DNA from: Pyrodictium sp.
Lineage (GTDB): Archaea; Thermoproteota; Thermoprotei_A; Sulfolobales; Pyrodictiaceae
Length of the DNA stretch: 15,388 nucleotides
Assembly: GCA_015662475.1 (NCBI GenBank)
Contig: DQUB01000181.1
Coordinates: 1 to 15,388, forward strand
Direction: 5' to 3'
A program made the translations under genes and the position numbers. A model generated the notes under the pieces. That model saw nothing but the letters and a program-made list of their open reading frames with translations. It was not told the origin of the DNA and did not search any database. Below are positions 1 through 6,810 of this stretch, in pieces; the stretch's first letter is position 1; each line of letters begins with the position of its first letter.

Positions 1-93
1 AAGGCTAAAATGTACCGCTCAACAACCTCCACAAAGGTCTGTAGGATGGAGAAGGTGAACGATTGCATGGAGATTCGATGGAGAGGTGGAGAA
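1..93. other. Left edge, nothing recognised
   Basis: This is sequence downstream of the tRNA on its own strand. An open frame runs across it and through the tRNA on the plus strand, but it has no family resemblance and is taken as chance. Confidence 0.5.
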
Positions 94-171
94 TGGTGGG
101 CCCGCGGGGATTTGAACCCCGGACCTCCCGGTTATCAGCCGGGCGCTCTGACCGGGCTGAGCTACGGGCCC
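94..171 (-). tRNA. tRNA-Ile (anticodon GAT)
   Basis: The minus strand folds into a complete cloverleaf. The acceptor stem pairs GGGCCCG (165-171) with CGGGCCC (98-104), the discriminator is A (97), and CCA is encoded (94-96). The D arm has GCTC/GAGC, the anticodon stem CCCGG/CCGGG encloses loop CTGATAA with anticodon GAT (134-136), and the T arm is CGGGG-TTCAAAT-CCCCG. There is no intron. It decodes isoleucine AUC/AUU. It is transcribed away from the genes to its right. Confidence 0.97.
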
Positions 172-206
172 ACCCTCCACGTCCACATCCATGCTAGGTG
201 TTAGAG

Positions 207-216
207 GCTATATGAG
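207..216 (-). promoter_or_regulatory. Possible TATA box for tRNA-Ile
   Basis: On the minus strand CATATAG lies about 38-40 nt upstream of the tRNA 5' end, which would give a short 5' leader for RNase P removal. This is inferred from spacing only. Confidence 0.35.
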
Positions 217-416
217 AGTTGCGGCCTATAGACGTTATACAGTTCTACGGCTGCTATGGACGTTGAAGATTAGATTATACAGCATAGTTGGTGGGGAACA
301 ACTATTGGAGTATATTTGGTGTAGAATGGTGTTGGGATGAGGACTGTGGCCTGCACCGATCTGTGAGGAGCCTCGATCCCGGCCGACCCTCTCTAGACCA
401 TGGTAGGGTGACGTTG

Positions 417-1172
417 ATGGATGAGTGGAGCAGGTTTCTACAAGCTATGGAAGAGCTAAAATTGTTGTTGGAAGCTGTTGGAGGTGGAGAATACTGTTGT
501 TTGAGGCATGGACTACCGTATCTAAGACCTAGTCTTTTGGCTAGACAAGCTTTTTGTGAGATGCAAGTTGAGCTTATGCTTCGTAGAGGTGTTGAGAAGA
601 TTGTCTATAGGGATGAGAGGCTGCTTGTTGAGGCTATTCTTGAGGCGAGAAGACATCTTGTTAAAGCGCCTAGTAGACCTCGTATCGCGATTTCAATCCC
701 ACTAGCTGCTCTAGTAGATAGTGTACCAATGCTAGGTCGTCCTGACGCTCTCTTGGTCGAGAAGGGTAGGATTGTGGGACTTGTACGTCTCAAGATAGGC
801 TCGAATAGAGTTTCACGTAGCGATCTAGTACGCTTGTACTCTTACGGTCTTATAGTCGACTATTCACCTCTACCCTCGAAAGAGAATCTAAATCTCCTAC
901 TTGTCATTGCAAACTCAAAAACAGATGCTATTGGAAAACTACAAGCATTGAAACAAGCTTTTGAGGAAAATAAACCCTTATATCGTGTTGAAGGGGTCCA
1001 TTCTTTTGCCTACGATAGAGGCTATGCTCTACAAATGCTATCTCCCTACCTCCAATACTGGGTTGGTGCTAGAGATCTGCAAGCATCTCCCTCTCCAGCA
1101 AAATGTTCTAGATGCGAACTCAGAGTTGAATGCCCTCTACACCCTGTTGACCAGGTTAGCGACCAACAATAA
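417..1172 (+). CDS. Cas4/RecB-like PD-(D/E)XK family protein with Fe-S cysteines, altered catalytic motif
   Basis: This 251-residue protein resembles Cas4/RecB-like exonucleases, which bind a [4Fe-4S] cluster and cut DNA ends. One cysteine follows a 'RPSLLARQAFC' segment (C47), and three more form C230-x2-C233-x5-C239 near the C terminus, the Cas4-type cluster spacing. The nuclease core is recognisable at 'GRPD' (D110), but the expected E-x-K is R124-L-K126, so the acidic metal ligand appears lost. An amphipathic 'DLVRLYSYG' follows, as in the family. The frame stays open upstream to a TTG at 288, but those 43 residues look unconserved; ATG 417 has GGTGA five nt before it. No cas1, cas2 or CRISPR array is nearby. 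Its stop overlaps the convergent neighbour by 17 bp. Family call moderately sure; nuclease activity doubtful. Confidence 0.66.
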   Translation: MDEWSRFLQAMEELKLLLEAVGGGEYCCLRHGLPYLRPSLLARQAFCEMQVELMLRRGVEKIVYRDERLLVEAILEARRHLVKAPSRPRIAISIPLAALVDSVPMLGRPDALLVEKGRIVGLVRLKIGSNRVSRSDLVRLYSYGLIVDYSPLPSKENLNLLLVIANSKTDAIGKLQALKQAFEENKPLYRVEGVHSFAYDRGYALQMLSPYLQYWVGARDLQASPSPAKCSRCELRVECPLHPVDQVSDQQ

Positions 1173-2847
1173 ACACTGTCAAAACGTCCAACTGTAGTAT
1201 TTCAATTGGTTCTAGAGCTAGATAGACTGTGCTGAGACCCTCTATACAGTCGCGTATTGAGTCTATCACAGCTGTTGCAAGTTGGCCAACCGCTTGTGGG
1301 TATGGAGGTTTCATCACCACAACACATGCTCTATGCCCTTGCACCTCTTCAACTGCTATACCTTCTCCAGCAATAGCCTTGGGCAGTAAATCGATGAGCT
1401 TTGAAAGGCTTATAGGCGGTGATGGTAGTACCTTATAGCCTTGAGCCAATAGCCGACTTCTAACCTCTTCTACACTGGCAGCTATAACGTCTCTTTGTGG
1501 TATAGCATATGGTTTACCCACTACAACGCCAATGTATGCTATTGGCACTCTAATACTGCCTATACCAGGCAATGTGTAGTAGTCATATGATATGGTCACG
1601 TTGACCCCCACAAGACTTTCTAGCTCTTCTCCCATCTCTAAAGCTCCGTAGAGGTATTGTATCATAGCACTGACAGGTTTGGAGTCAACCCATGGCAACG
1701 GGATTGCAAGCCTATAAATACTATAGGATGGCAGTATAAGAGAGAGGAGCTTCTTCGTAGTGGTTGTTGGATAGCCGTATAAAGCCACTTCAGTAGCCGC
1801 CTTCAACAACAGCGGTGATTTTGATAGTTTATATCCTTGCAACATTAATGCTATTCTTGCTGCTTTAACCAGCTTTTCCAACTCCACCCTATATCCAATA
1901 GTGCCATTGACCACACAGGTGAGCATTTGATCCTGTGCTACCACTACTTTTGACCCCATCTTCTCGATACTCCACACCGTCACATTTACTGGCGATTTCA
2001 ACAAATATGCAAACAATGTTGCAAGATCTTTGACGTCTATTAGCGTTTTAGGCGACCACCATGCAACTACATAGTTGGTACCAGCTATGTTCAATCCGGC
2101 AAAAACTAATGGTTTTTCGAGAAGTGGGCTTGTAAGCACATATACTCGCACACCACTAAAACCTGCATCCAGCATATAGGACATTGCAAGTACTGCATAG
2201 TCCTCATAGTCTCCTCTACCACTATCTAGAATCTCGTCAGCTACACGTAGTATAAGCTGGCTACGCTGTTCGTATTCGATTGCCGAGCCTACTCTAACCG
2301 CAACATCTTCTAAGGCTTTGAAAGGGTCAGAGGGGAGAGCCCCAAGTACGTCAACTAGATTGTTTGCTGTGCTAGCGTGCAACTCGTAGACTGATTGCAG
2401 ACTACAAGCCTGGATATACTGTTTCCAACCAACAGTACATGTTGTTGAAGCTGCTTCCTGCAAAGGCTGAGTTACTATCCTAATATTCACACTTGGCACT
2501 GTAGTTGTTGCCGTTATCGTATACGTCCTATACACTGTTTGTGTTACCGTCACCAATTTGCCTACAGTCACCGGCACAGTAACTCGCACTGTTGACGGAG
2601 GCAGTGTTACTGTTTGCAACCGCGTAACCGTCAACGTAACTAGTTTGGTATGGGTTACCGGAACTACAACAACTGTCGTACGCGTTTCAGTATATTTGCC
2701 CGGTACAACAAAATACAATTGCAAGTTGCGGTAGTAGATGTTGGACGCTAGCACCAAACCTGCTACAACCGCCAGTGCGATAAGCGCTGCTAAACAGGTT
2801 TTGTCGAAGGCCAAGCTTCCAGCCCCACAACCTCCTCCCTCACACAA
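1156..2847 (-). CDS. Membrane-anchored Thr/Val-rich protein with degenerate transglutaminase-like domain
   Basis: This is a 563-residue protein. One hydrophobic segment near the N terminus (about 18-36) looks like a signal anchor. It is followed by a Thr/Val-dominated stretch (about 52-118) with alternating beta-like patterns, probably an extracytoplasmic stalk. Residues about 200-265 resemble the transglutaminase-like fold: 'GRGDYEDYAVLAMSYMLDAG' aligns with the usual GDCEDxA motif, but the catalytic Cys is Tyr214, and no His appears in the following 'GTNYVVAWW' strand. The rest (270-563) is not recognised; it has few charges and a cysteine pair (C508, C534). The first open start is TTG 2847. 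However, a TATA-like box at 2852-2858 would place transcription near 2830, so the in-frame TTG at 2814 is also possible. It runs convergently into the Cas4-like gene. Role unknown; surface-exposed, non-enzymatic domain inferred. Confidence 0.72.
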   Translation of the reverse strand: MCEGGGCGAGSLAFDKTCLAALIALAVVAGLVLASNIYYRNLQLYFVVPGKYTETRTTVVVVPVTHTKLVTLTVTRLQTVTLPPSTVRVTVPVTVGKLVTVTQTVYRTYTITATTTVPSVNIRIVTQPLQEAASTTCTVGWKQYIQACSLQSVYELHASTANNLVDVLGALPSDPFKALEDVAVRVGSAIEYEQRSQLILRVADEILDSGRGDYEDYAVLAMSYMLDAGFSGVRVYVLTSPLLEKPLVFAGLNIAGTNYVVAWWSPKTLIDVKDLATLFAYLLKSPVNVTVWSIEKMGSKVVVAQDQMLTCVVNGTIGYRVELEKLVKAARIALMLQGYKLSKSPLLLKAATEVALYGYPTTTTKKLLSLILPSYSIYRLAIPLPWVDSKPVSAMIQYLYGALEMGEELESLVGVNVTISYDYYTLPGIGSIRVPIAYIGVVVGKPYAIPQRDVIAASVEEVRSRLLAQGYKVLPSPPISLSKLIDLLPKAIAGEGIAVEEVQGHRACVVVMKPPYPQAVGQLATAVIDSIRDCIEGLSTVYLALEPIEILQLDVLTVFIVGR

Positions 2848-2850
2848 AAC

Positions 2851-2859
2851 GCTATATAT
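2851..2859 (-). promoter_or_regulatory. TATA box for the Thr/Val-rich membrane protein
   Basis: AATATATAG on the minus strand lies just upstream of the coding region. A start site about 26 nt downstream falls near 2830, which argues for a translation start downstream of the first TTG. Confidence 0.5.
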
Positions 2860-2927
2860 TGTGGTGGGCCAAAAGTATTGAAAAAGGTTGATTGTAAACG
2901 TGTAAGGAGCATCTATAAGGTATTACT

Positions 2928-2936
2928 CTTATATAC
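2928..2936 (+). promoter_or_regulatory. TATA box for the HerA-like gene
   Basis: CTTATATAC lies about 60 nt before the ATG at 2993, predicting a start near 2958 and a leader of about 35 nt. The 145-bp gap thus carries two divergent promoters. Confidence 0.5.
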
Positions 2937-2992
2937 AGATTCGAGGTTGGAGTGCTACCACATTGTAGCTAGCTAGGACTGGTGTAGAGGCA

Positions 2993-5101
2993 ATGAACGA
3001 AGGACAACCTATTGGCATTGTAGCAGGCGACTCTAGACCAGACACTTTCGTGTTTAGCGTAGACCCAAACTACATACCGCCTCTCTACGACTACGTCTAC
3101 GTTGAACTAGAAGAAGTGCCTCCAGGCGAGCCCGAGCCTCGCAAGGTGAAGGTTATAGCACAGATTAGAAGTATTAGACGTGTGAGCATTGGACTATCAC
3201 CAGAGCACCCTTGGCCCGTATTGAAAAATCTGTCTATGCCTCATGGCAACGACACTGTTATAGCTGTTGCCAAGGTTCTCGGCTACAAATGGAAAGGCCG
3301 CATCTACTATCCTCGACGTGCTCCACCAGTTGGTAGTTGGGTGTATTTGGCTGATGACAAGCTTCTAGAAGACTTCTATGCTGTTGATGAGGAGAGAAGG
3401 CTTTGGATAGGCTATCTCGTGTCTAGACCTACGGTTAAAGCGTATCTGGATGTTGAAGGGCTTAAGAGGCATATGGCTATCATAGCTGCTACTGGTGCGG
3501 GTAAAACATGGACTAGTATTGTGCTTATAGAAGAGCTTCTCAAGAAGGGTGCAACAGTACTGGTATTAGATCCTCATGGAGAGTATGTCGCTATAAAGAA
3601 GAGCATTGTGAGACTTGGTACTGAATATGCAAACCGCGTTATCGTTTTGAAGGGGCGAAAAGATCAGGAAGGCGATATACTCTATAGGGTAAGCGTTCTC
3701 GATTTAAGCGAAGACGAGCTTGCGACAATCGCTGGTGTACCTAGTAGAGCCACTAGAATTAGAGCTGTAATAGGTGGTGCTAAGAAGGTTGCAACACAGC
3801 TTGCAAAACTACTTGGTAAACCAGCTCTTGCCGGGCTTAAAGGGATTAGGAATGTTATAAGCTGTGCTATAGACGCTGTAGAGATAGCAAAGTCGCAGTC
3901 TAAAAAACTTGAAGACTACACCATACAGTTCCTAAGACAGTTAAGCTTGATGCTCGGTCTAGGCGATAGGTCTGAAGAGCTAAAGATGCTTGCTGCAGAT
4001 GAAACGTTTCAGCGTGGAGTTAGAAGGCTTTGGCTAGCACTGAGAAAGGATACCGAACCTGGCTACGACGCAATACGCTATATCGAAGAGCTGCGAAAAA
4101 TTGGCGTTTATGGTGTTAAACAGATAAGAATTGAGGAGTTTTTGAGGCCAGGTACCGTCACAATATTCAATCTAGCAGGTCTTCGAGCTGAAGTACAAGA
4201 CCATCTAGTCTACAACATTTTAACCCGTGTTTTCATGGCCCGTGTACGCTATATTAGAGGGCTTAAAGGTGAAACGTACCCCTACCCCGTCATAATCATC
4301 ATGGAGGAAGCCCATAGATTCATTCCACCTAAAACAGTTAGACAAACACGTACACGCGAAATAGCAACTGTGATAGCTAGCGAAGGTAGGAAGTTTGGTG
4401 TACACCTTATAGCCATCACCCAAAGACCAAGCCGTGTTGACCAGGATGTCCTAAGCCAGCTACAAAGCCAGATAGTACTTCGGATAGTGAACCCCAGAGA
4501 CCAAGATGCTGTAAGAGATGCTGGTGAGCAGCTTAGCCAAGACTTGCTAGAAAATCTCCCAGGACTCAATACAGGAGAAGCTGTTATCGTAGGACCAGTA
4601 GTACCAGCACCGATAATGGTCAGAATTAGAGATAGAGTGCTCGACTACAGCGGTGCAGATCTCATGCTTGTTAAAGAGTGGATGCAAAGCTTTGAAGCTG
4701 AAAAATTGGCTAAAGAATACGCTGTAGAAGCAGCACTAAAGCTTTCACGAATACTAGGTGGAACCTTCGACACCAACAACCTCGACGATGCTCTCACCAA
4801 GTTGATAGGTAAGAGGGTGAAAAAGACAACAGTACATGAAGCACTGCTTATCCTAGCCCGCGAACACGTATGGGCTTCATATGATGAGCTAAACGGGGTT
4901 GTAAGTGGAGAAGCCGGCAACACAGAAGTTAAAGTTGTTTTGCAAGATGGGCTTGTAGAGTGTAGCTCTTGCGGCCAGAAGGTATGCGCACATGCAGTTG
5001 CAGTTGTTCTAAGAGCTGTACTCGACGACCTACTCAGCACACCGAAGACCGAAGGGCTTTGGGAATGGTGGTACAAGAATGCTGGGAATGTAGAAGACTA
5101 A
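2993..5101 (+). CDS. HerA-like DNA-translocating ATPase with C-terminal SWIM-like zinc finger
   Basis: This 702-residue protein belongs to the HerA/FtsK-related ATPase family (DUF87), hexameric DNA pumps that in archaea normally work with NurA in end resection. An N-terminal HAS-barrel-like region (about 1-120) precedes the ATPase core. Walker A is ATGAGKTW (166-173), followed by 'VLVLDPHGEY' (189-198). Walker B is VIIIMEEAH (433-441). 'EGRKFGVHL' (464-472) and 'AITQRP' (474-479) are typical of HerA. Residues about 550-702 extend beyond a typical HerA of 500-600 residues and end in C657-x2-C660-x4-C665-x-H667, preceded by beta strands and followed by a helix, like a SWIM zinc finger. ATG 2993 is the first codon. 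There is no nurA, mre11 or rad50 next to it, so it may be a specialised paralogue rather than canonical HerA. Confidence 0.88.
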   Translation: MNEGQPIGIVAGDSRPDTFVFSVDPNYIPPLYDYVYVELEEVPPGEPEPRKVKVIAQIRSIRRVSIGLSPEHPWPVLKNLSMPHGNDTVIAVAKVLGYKWKGRIYYPRRAPPVGSWVYLADDKLLEDFYAVDEERRLWIGYLVSRPTVKAYLDVEGLKRHMAIIAATGAGKTWTSIVLIEELLKKGATVLVLDPHGEYVAIKKSIVRLGTEYANRVIVLKGRKDQEGDILYRVSVLDLSEDELATIAGVPSRATRIRAVIGGAKKVATQLAKLLGKPALAGLKGIRNVISCAIDAVEIAKSQSKKLEDYTIQFLRQLSLMLGLGDRSEELKMLAADETFQRGVRRLWLALRKDTEPGYDAIRYIEELRKIGVYGVKQIRIEEFLRPGTVTIFNLAGLRAEVQDHLVYNILTRVFMARVRYIRGLKGETYPYPVIIIMEEAHRFIPPKTVRQTRTREIATVIASEGRKFGVHLIAITQRPSRVDQDVLSQLQSQIVLRIVNPRDQDAVRDAGEQLSQDLLENLPGLNTGEAVIVGPVVPAPIMVRIRDRVLDYSGADLMLVKEWMQSFEAEKLAKEYAVEAALKLSRILGGTFDTNNLDDALTKLIGKRVKKTTVHEALLILAREHVWASYDELNGVVSGEAGNTEVKVVLQDGLVECSSCGQKVCAHAVAVVLRAVLDDLLSTPKTEGLWEWWYKNAGNVED

Positions 5102-5105
5102 TATT
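5098..5105 (+). promoter_or_regulatory. TATA-like element for candidate sRNA at 5128
   Basis: CTAATATT is centred 26 nt before the predicted RNA start at 5128 and overlaps the HerA stop codon. Its value depends on the sRNA call. Confidence 0.35.
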
Positions 5106-5127
5106 GAGGAGTTTTCGCAATACTTGT

Positions 5128-5195
5128 AGAGGCCGATGAGGAGCTGTCGCCCTCACCGTAGCCTGTGCGGAGGTCAGCCTGGCCCCGAGGCCTTC
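5128..5195 (+). ncRNA. Candidate box C/D guide RNA between convergent genes
   Basis: Box C-like ATGAGGA (5136-5142) and box D-like CCGA (5185-5188) are flanked by a terminal stem AGGCC/GGCCT (5130-5134 with 5189-5193). The U-to-G change in box C is matched by U-to-C in box D, so a G-C pair would replace the usual U-U pair of the kink-turn. The internal D'/C' candidates, CCGT (5156-5159) and GTGCGGA (5165-5171), are degenerate and could equally form a plain hairpin. Both guide spacers would be 13 nt. A TATA-like element lies 26 nt upstream. The RNA would overlap the last codons of the Fur-like gene in antisense. Alternative: a structured terminator. Confidence 0.42.
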
Positions 5196-5626
5196 TCACC
5201 ACAGTTTGCGTAAACAACCACGTTTCTAACGCTCAACCCTTTCTTTTCAAGAACACCTATAACATCATCACCATTTTCAAGATCGTATATTCTATTAGTG
5301 TCTAGACAGACTATGTTAACATGTTTGTGAGGCTGATCATAGTGTGTTTCTCCATGCACACTAAAGCTTGTAATGAGGCCAAGCTTTTCAAGCAATTGGA
5401 GGGTATTGTAGACGGTGCTAGCACTCACACCTGGCACCTGCTTTCTAGCCTCCTCCAAAATCTCCATGAAGCTAGGATGATCTTTTATCTTTGAAAGCAC
5501 TATTGCTGCTACTGTGAGTCTTTGAACTGTTACTCTAAACCCCCTCTTCTTCAACTCTTGAGCAAATTGCTCAAGTTTTCTTTTCACATGTTCACTTTCC
5601 ACACCTATAAACTTTGATATAGCCAA
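5174..5626 (-). CDS. Fur/PerR-family metal-responsive transcription regulator
   Basis: This 150-residue protein shows the Fur family layout. The N-terminal winged helix (about 15-90) carries 'LKKRGFRVTVQRLTV', 'DHPSFMEIL' and 'GVSASTVYNTLQLLEKLGLI', the last being the DNA-recognition helix region. The dimerisation domain has a metal-binding cluster H95, D97, H100, H102 that fits the regulatory Fe/Mn/Zn site; H50 may also bind metal. The structural zinc site of most Fur/PerR proteins is absent: the first CxxC is C107-x2-T110, and only one Cys (C142) remains near the C terminus. The start is TTG 5626, chosen because GAGGTGG lies about 10 nt before it and no better codon exists. It is divergent from a metallo-hydrolase gene it may control. 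Family call is firm; the metal and signal are not. Confidence 0.9.
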   Translation of the reverse strand: MAISKFIGVESEHVKRKLEQFAQELKKRGFRVTVQRLTVAAIVLSKIKDHPSFMEILEEARKQVPGVSASTVYNTLQLLEKLGLITSFSVHGETHYDQPHKHVNIVCLDTNRIYDLENGDDVIGVLEKKGLSVRNVVVYANCGEKASGPG

Positions 5627-5661
5627 GGCTTTATTACCACCTCACTAGTACAACTCATTTC

Positions 5662-5683
5662 TAATTAATTATGACTTTGGTCA
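5662..5683. promoter_or_regulatory. Palindromes in the Fur-hydrolase divergent region (possible operator)
   Basis: Two adjacent symmetrical elements lie upstream of the Fur-like start: the perfect 10-bp palindrome TAATTAATTA (5662-5671) and the inverted repeat TGAC-tttg-GTCA (5672-5683). Fur proteins bind AT-rich palindromes, often in their own promoter, so an autoregulatory operator is plausible. The first element could also be the TATA box. Confidence 0.4.
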
Positions 5684-5733
5684 CTCCATAAATATACTTT
5701 TCTTATTTTACAAGTCAAACGTATCTAGTCGTG

Positions 5734-5740
5734 TTATAAG
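5734..5740 (+). promoter_or_regulatory. TATA-like box for metallo-hydrolase gene
   Basis: TTATAAG lies about 44 nt before ATG 5781, predicting a start near 5763 and a short leader. Confidence 0.4.
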
Positions 5741-5780
5741 GAAGAGTGTTGTTTTAGAATTAGCGAAAAGTGTCTTGGTG

Positions 5781-6674
5781 ATGTTTAAGTTGGAGAGAAA
5801 ATGTGTCAAGGTTGCAGGCGTTGTTGTATGCAGCTGCAAGTTTAATGCAAACATGAGCCTTTATAAAGGTTATCTATTTGATCCTGGCATACAGTGTAGC
5901 ATACCATCAAAAGATGTTAAAGTAGTGTTTCTAACACATGGCCATATGGACCATTGTAGTGGAGCTGCCCTATTGTCTGGTAGAGCTCGCATCTATGCAC
6001 CAAGACACTGTGTTGCCTTTATCGAAAGACCACAGGTACTACATACAATCACTATGGGTGGTGGTGCTGTCCCCGAGAACCTCATCACACCATACTTTAT
6101 AGGATCTAGTGTTTTTGTCGACGAACTAGTAGTTGAAGGCTGTGTTGCAGATGGTGTTTATGCTATAGCCACACCTGGGCATACACCTGGACACCACTCC
6201 TACATTGTCGAGACAGAGTACGGTAGAGTGTTGATAGCTGGAGATCTCCTATTTTCGAGCGATTATCTCGAAAGGTATCCACTGTTGTACCACATGGATA
6301 CAGTTGCTCTACTAGATAGCTTGGAGAAGATTGGAAGAGCTGACATTGACGCTATAGTGCCTGGTCATGGCATGCCTGTTGAAGGGTCTAGAGCTGTAAA
6401 CAACATCATTAAAGAGAACATACACGCTGTAAACAACATGTTGAGGTTTGTGGAAGATATTCTGCCGAACACGCAAGAGGAAGCCTTATCGTTTGATGAA
6501 GTGATAGCAGAAGCCGCTAAGAGACTCGACCTATCCGAAAACCCGCGTACATACTCTGTCTTATCACCAACGATTAGAGCGCTACTATTTGCACTACTTA
6601 GACTTGGCCGAGCAGCCTTAGTAGTTGTTAACGGTGTTCCCCGCTGGTATGCGGAAAAACGTAGTTGCAGGTGA
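5781..6674 (+). CDS. Metallo-beta-lactamase-fold hydrolase, glyoxalase II-like
   Basis: This 297-residue protein is a binuclear-metal hydrolase of the MBL fold. The ligands appear in order: THGHMDH (H53, H55, D57, H58), GHTPGHH (H134), GDLL (D155) and VPGHG (H196). This HxHxDH...H...D...H set is complete, so the enzyme should be active. The pattern suits thiolester or related hydrolysis (glyoxalase II-like), but the substrate cannot be read from sequence. Residues about 235-297 form a C-terminal helical extension resembling the winged-helix-like tail of LACTB2-type members. The N terminus is rich in Cys (C8, C17, C19). TTG and GTG codons lie at 5775 and 5778; ATG 5781 is preferred. It is divergent from the Fur-like regulator, which hints at metal- or redox-responsive expression. 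Confidence 0.9.
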   Translation: MFKLERKCVKVAGVVVCSCKFNANMSLYKGYLFDPGIQCSIPSKDVKVVFLTHGHMDHCSGAALLSGRARIYAPRHCVAFIERPQVLHTITMGGGAVPENLITPYFIGSSVFVDELVVEGCVADGVYAIATPGHTPGHHSYIVETEYGRVLIAGDLLFSSDYLERYPLLYHMDTVALLDSLEKIGRADIDAIVPGHGMPVEGSRAVNNIIKENIHAVNNMLRFVEDILPNTQEEALSFDEVIAEAAKRLDLSENPRTYSVLSPTIRALLFALLRLGRAALVVVNGVPRWYAEKRSCR

Positions 6675-6677
6675 AAA

Positions 6678-6685
6678 CTAAATAG
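6678..6685 (+). promoter_or_regulatory. TATA-like box for GC-rich RNA or leader
   Basis: CTAAATAG lies about 26 nt before the abrupt start of the GC-rich island at 6709-6710. Confidence 0.4.
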
Positions 6686-6708
6686 CGCGATGCTAGCGTC
6701 ATACTAGT

Positions 6709-6777
6709 TGGATGGCCCCGAGGAGAGCCCCCGATACCGTGGGGGGTTCAATGAGTCTGGGGCCCCCGCCCCATCGC
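6709..6777 (+). ncRNA. Candidate structured RNA or structured 5' leader
   Basis: This is a very GC-rich island in an otherwise moderate-GC region. An 8-bp hairpin pairs GAGCCCCC (6725-6732) with GGGGGTTC (6742-6749), including one G-T pair. It is enclosed by GGCCCC (6714-6719) pairing with GGGGCC (6759-6764), leaving an asymmetric 5 x 9 internal loop. GATGG/CCATC (6711-6715 with 6771-6775) is an alternative outer stem. No C/D boxes fit and no ACA box is well placed. It lies between the metallo-hydrolase and the phosphoribosyltransferase, so it could be an independent RNA, a structured leader or a terminator. Strand is inferred from the upstream TATA-like box. Confidence 0.4.
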
Positions 6778-6810
6778 TAACACAATTGTGTCTGTTTGTG
6801 GGGGCTTGTT

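Noticed and set aside
52..118. S-layer or adhesin repeats in the Thr/Val-rich stalk (residue numbers of the 1156-2847 protein)
   Set aside because: Composition is biased but no regular repeat unit could be defined.
10..204. Plus-strand open frame across the left edge
   Set aside because: It reads through the antisense of the tRNA and has no recognisable protein features.
288..416. N-terminal 43-codon extension of the Cas4-like gene from TTG 288
   Set aside because: It is rich in Trp, Cys and His, unlike the family, and ATG 417 has a better Shine-Dalgarno site.
417..1172. CRISPR-Cas locus suggested by the Cas4-like gene
   Set aside because: No direct-repeat array and no other cas gene occur anywhere in the window.
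4645..5076. 143-codon minus-strand frame inside the HerA-like gene
   Set aside because: It is antisense to well-supported coding sequence, Ser/Thr-rich and without domain resemblance.
6709..6777. H/ACA guide RNA
   Set aside because: An internal loop exists, but the only ACA is too far from the lower stem and no kink-turn fits well.
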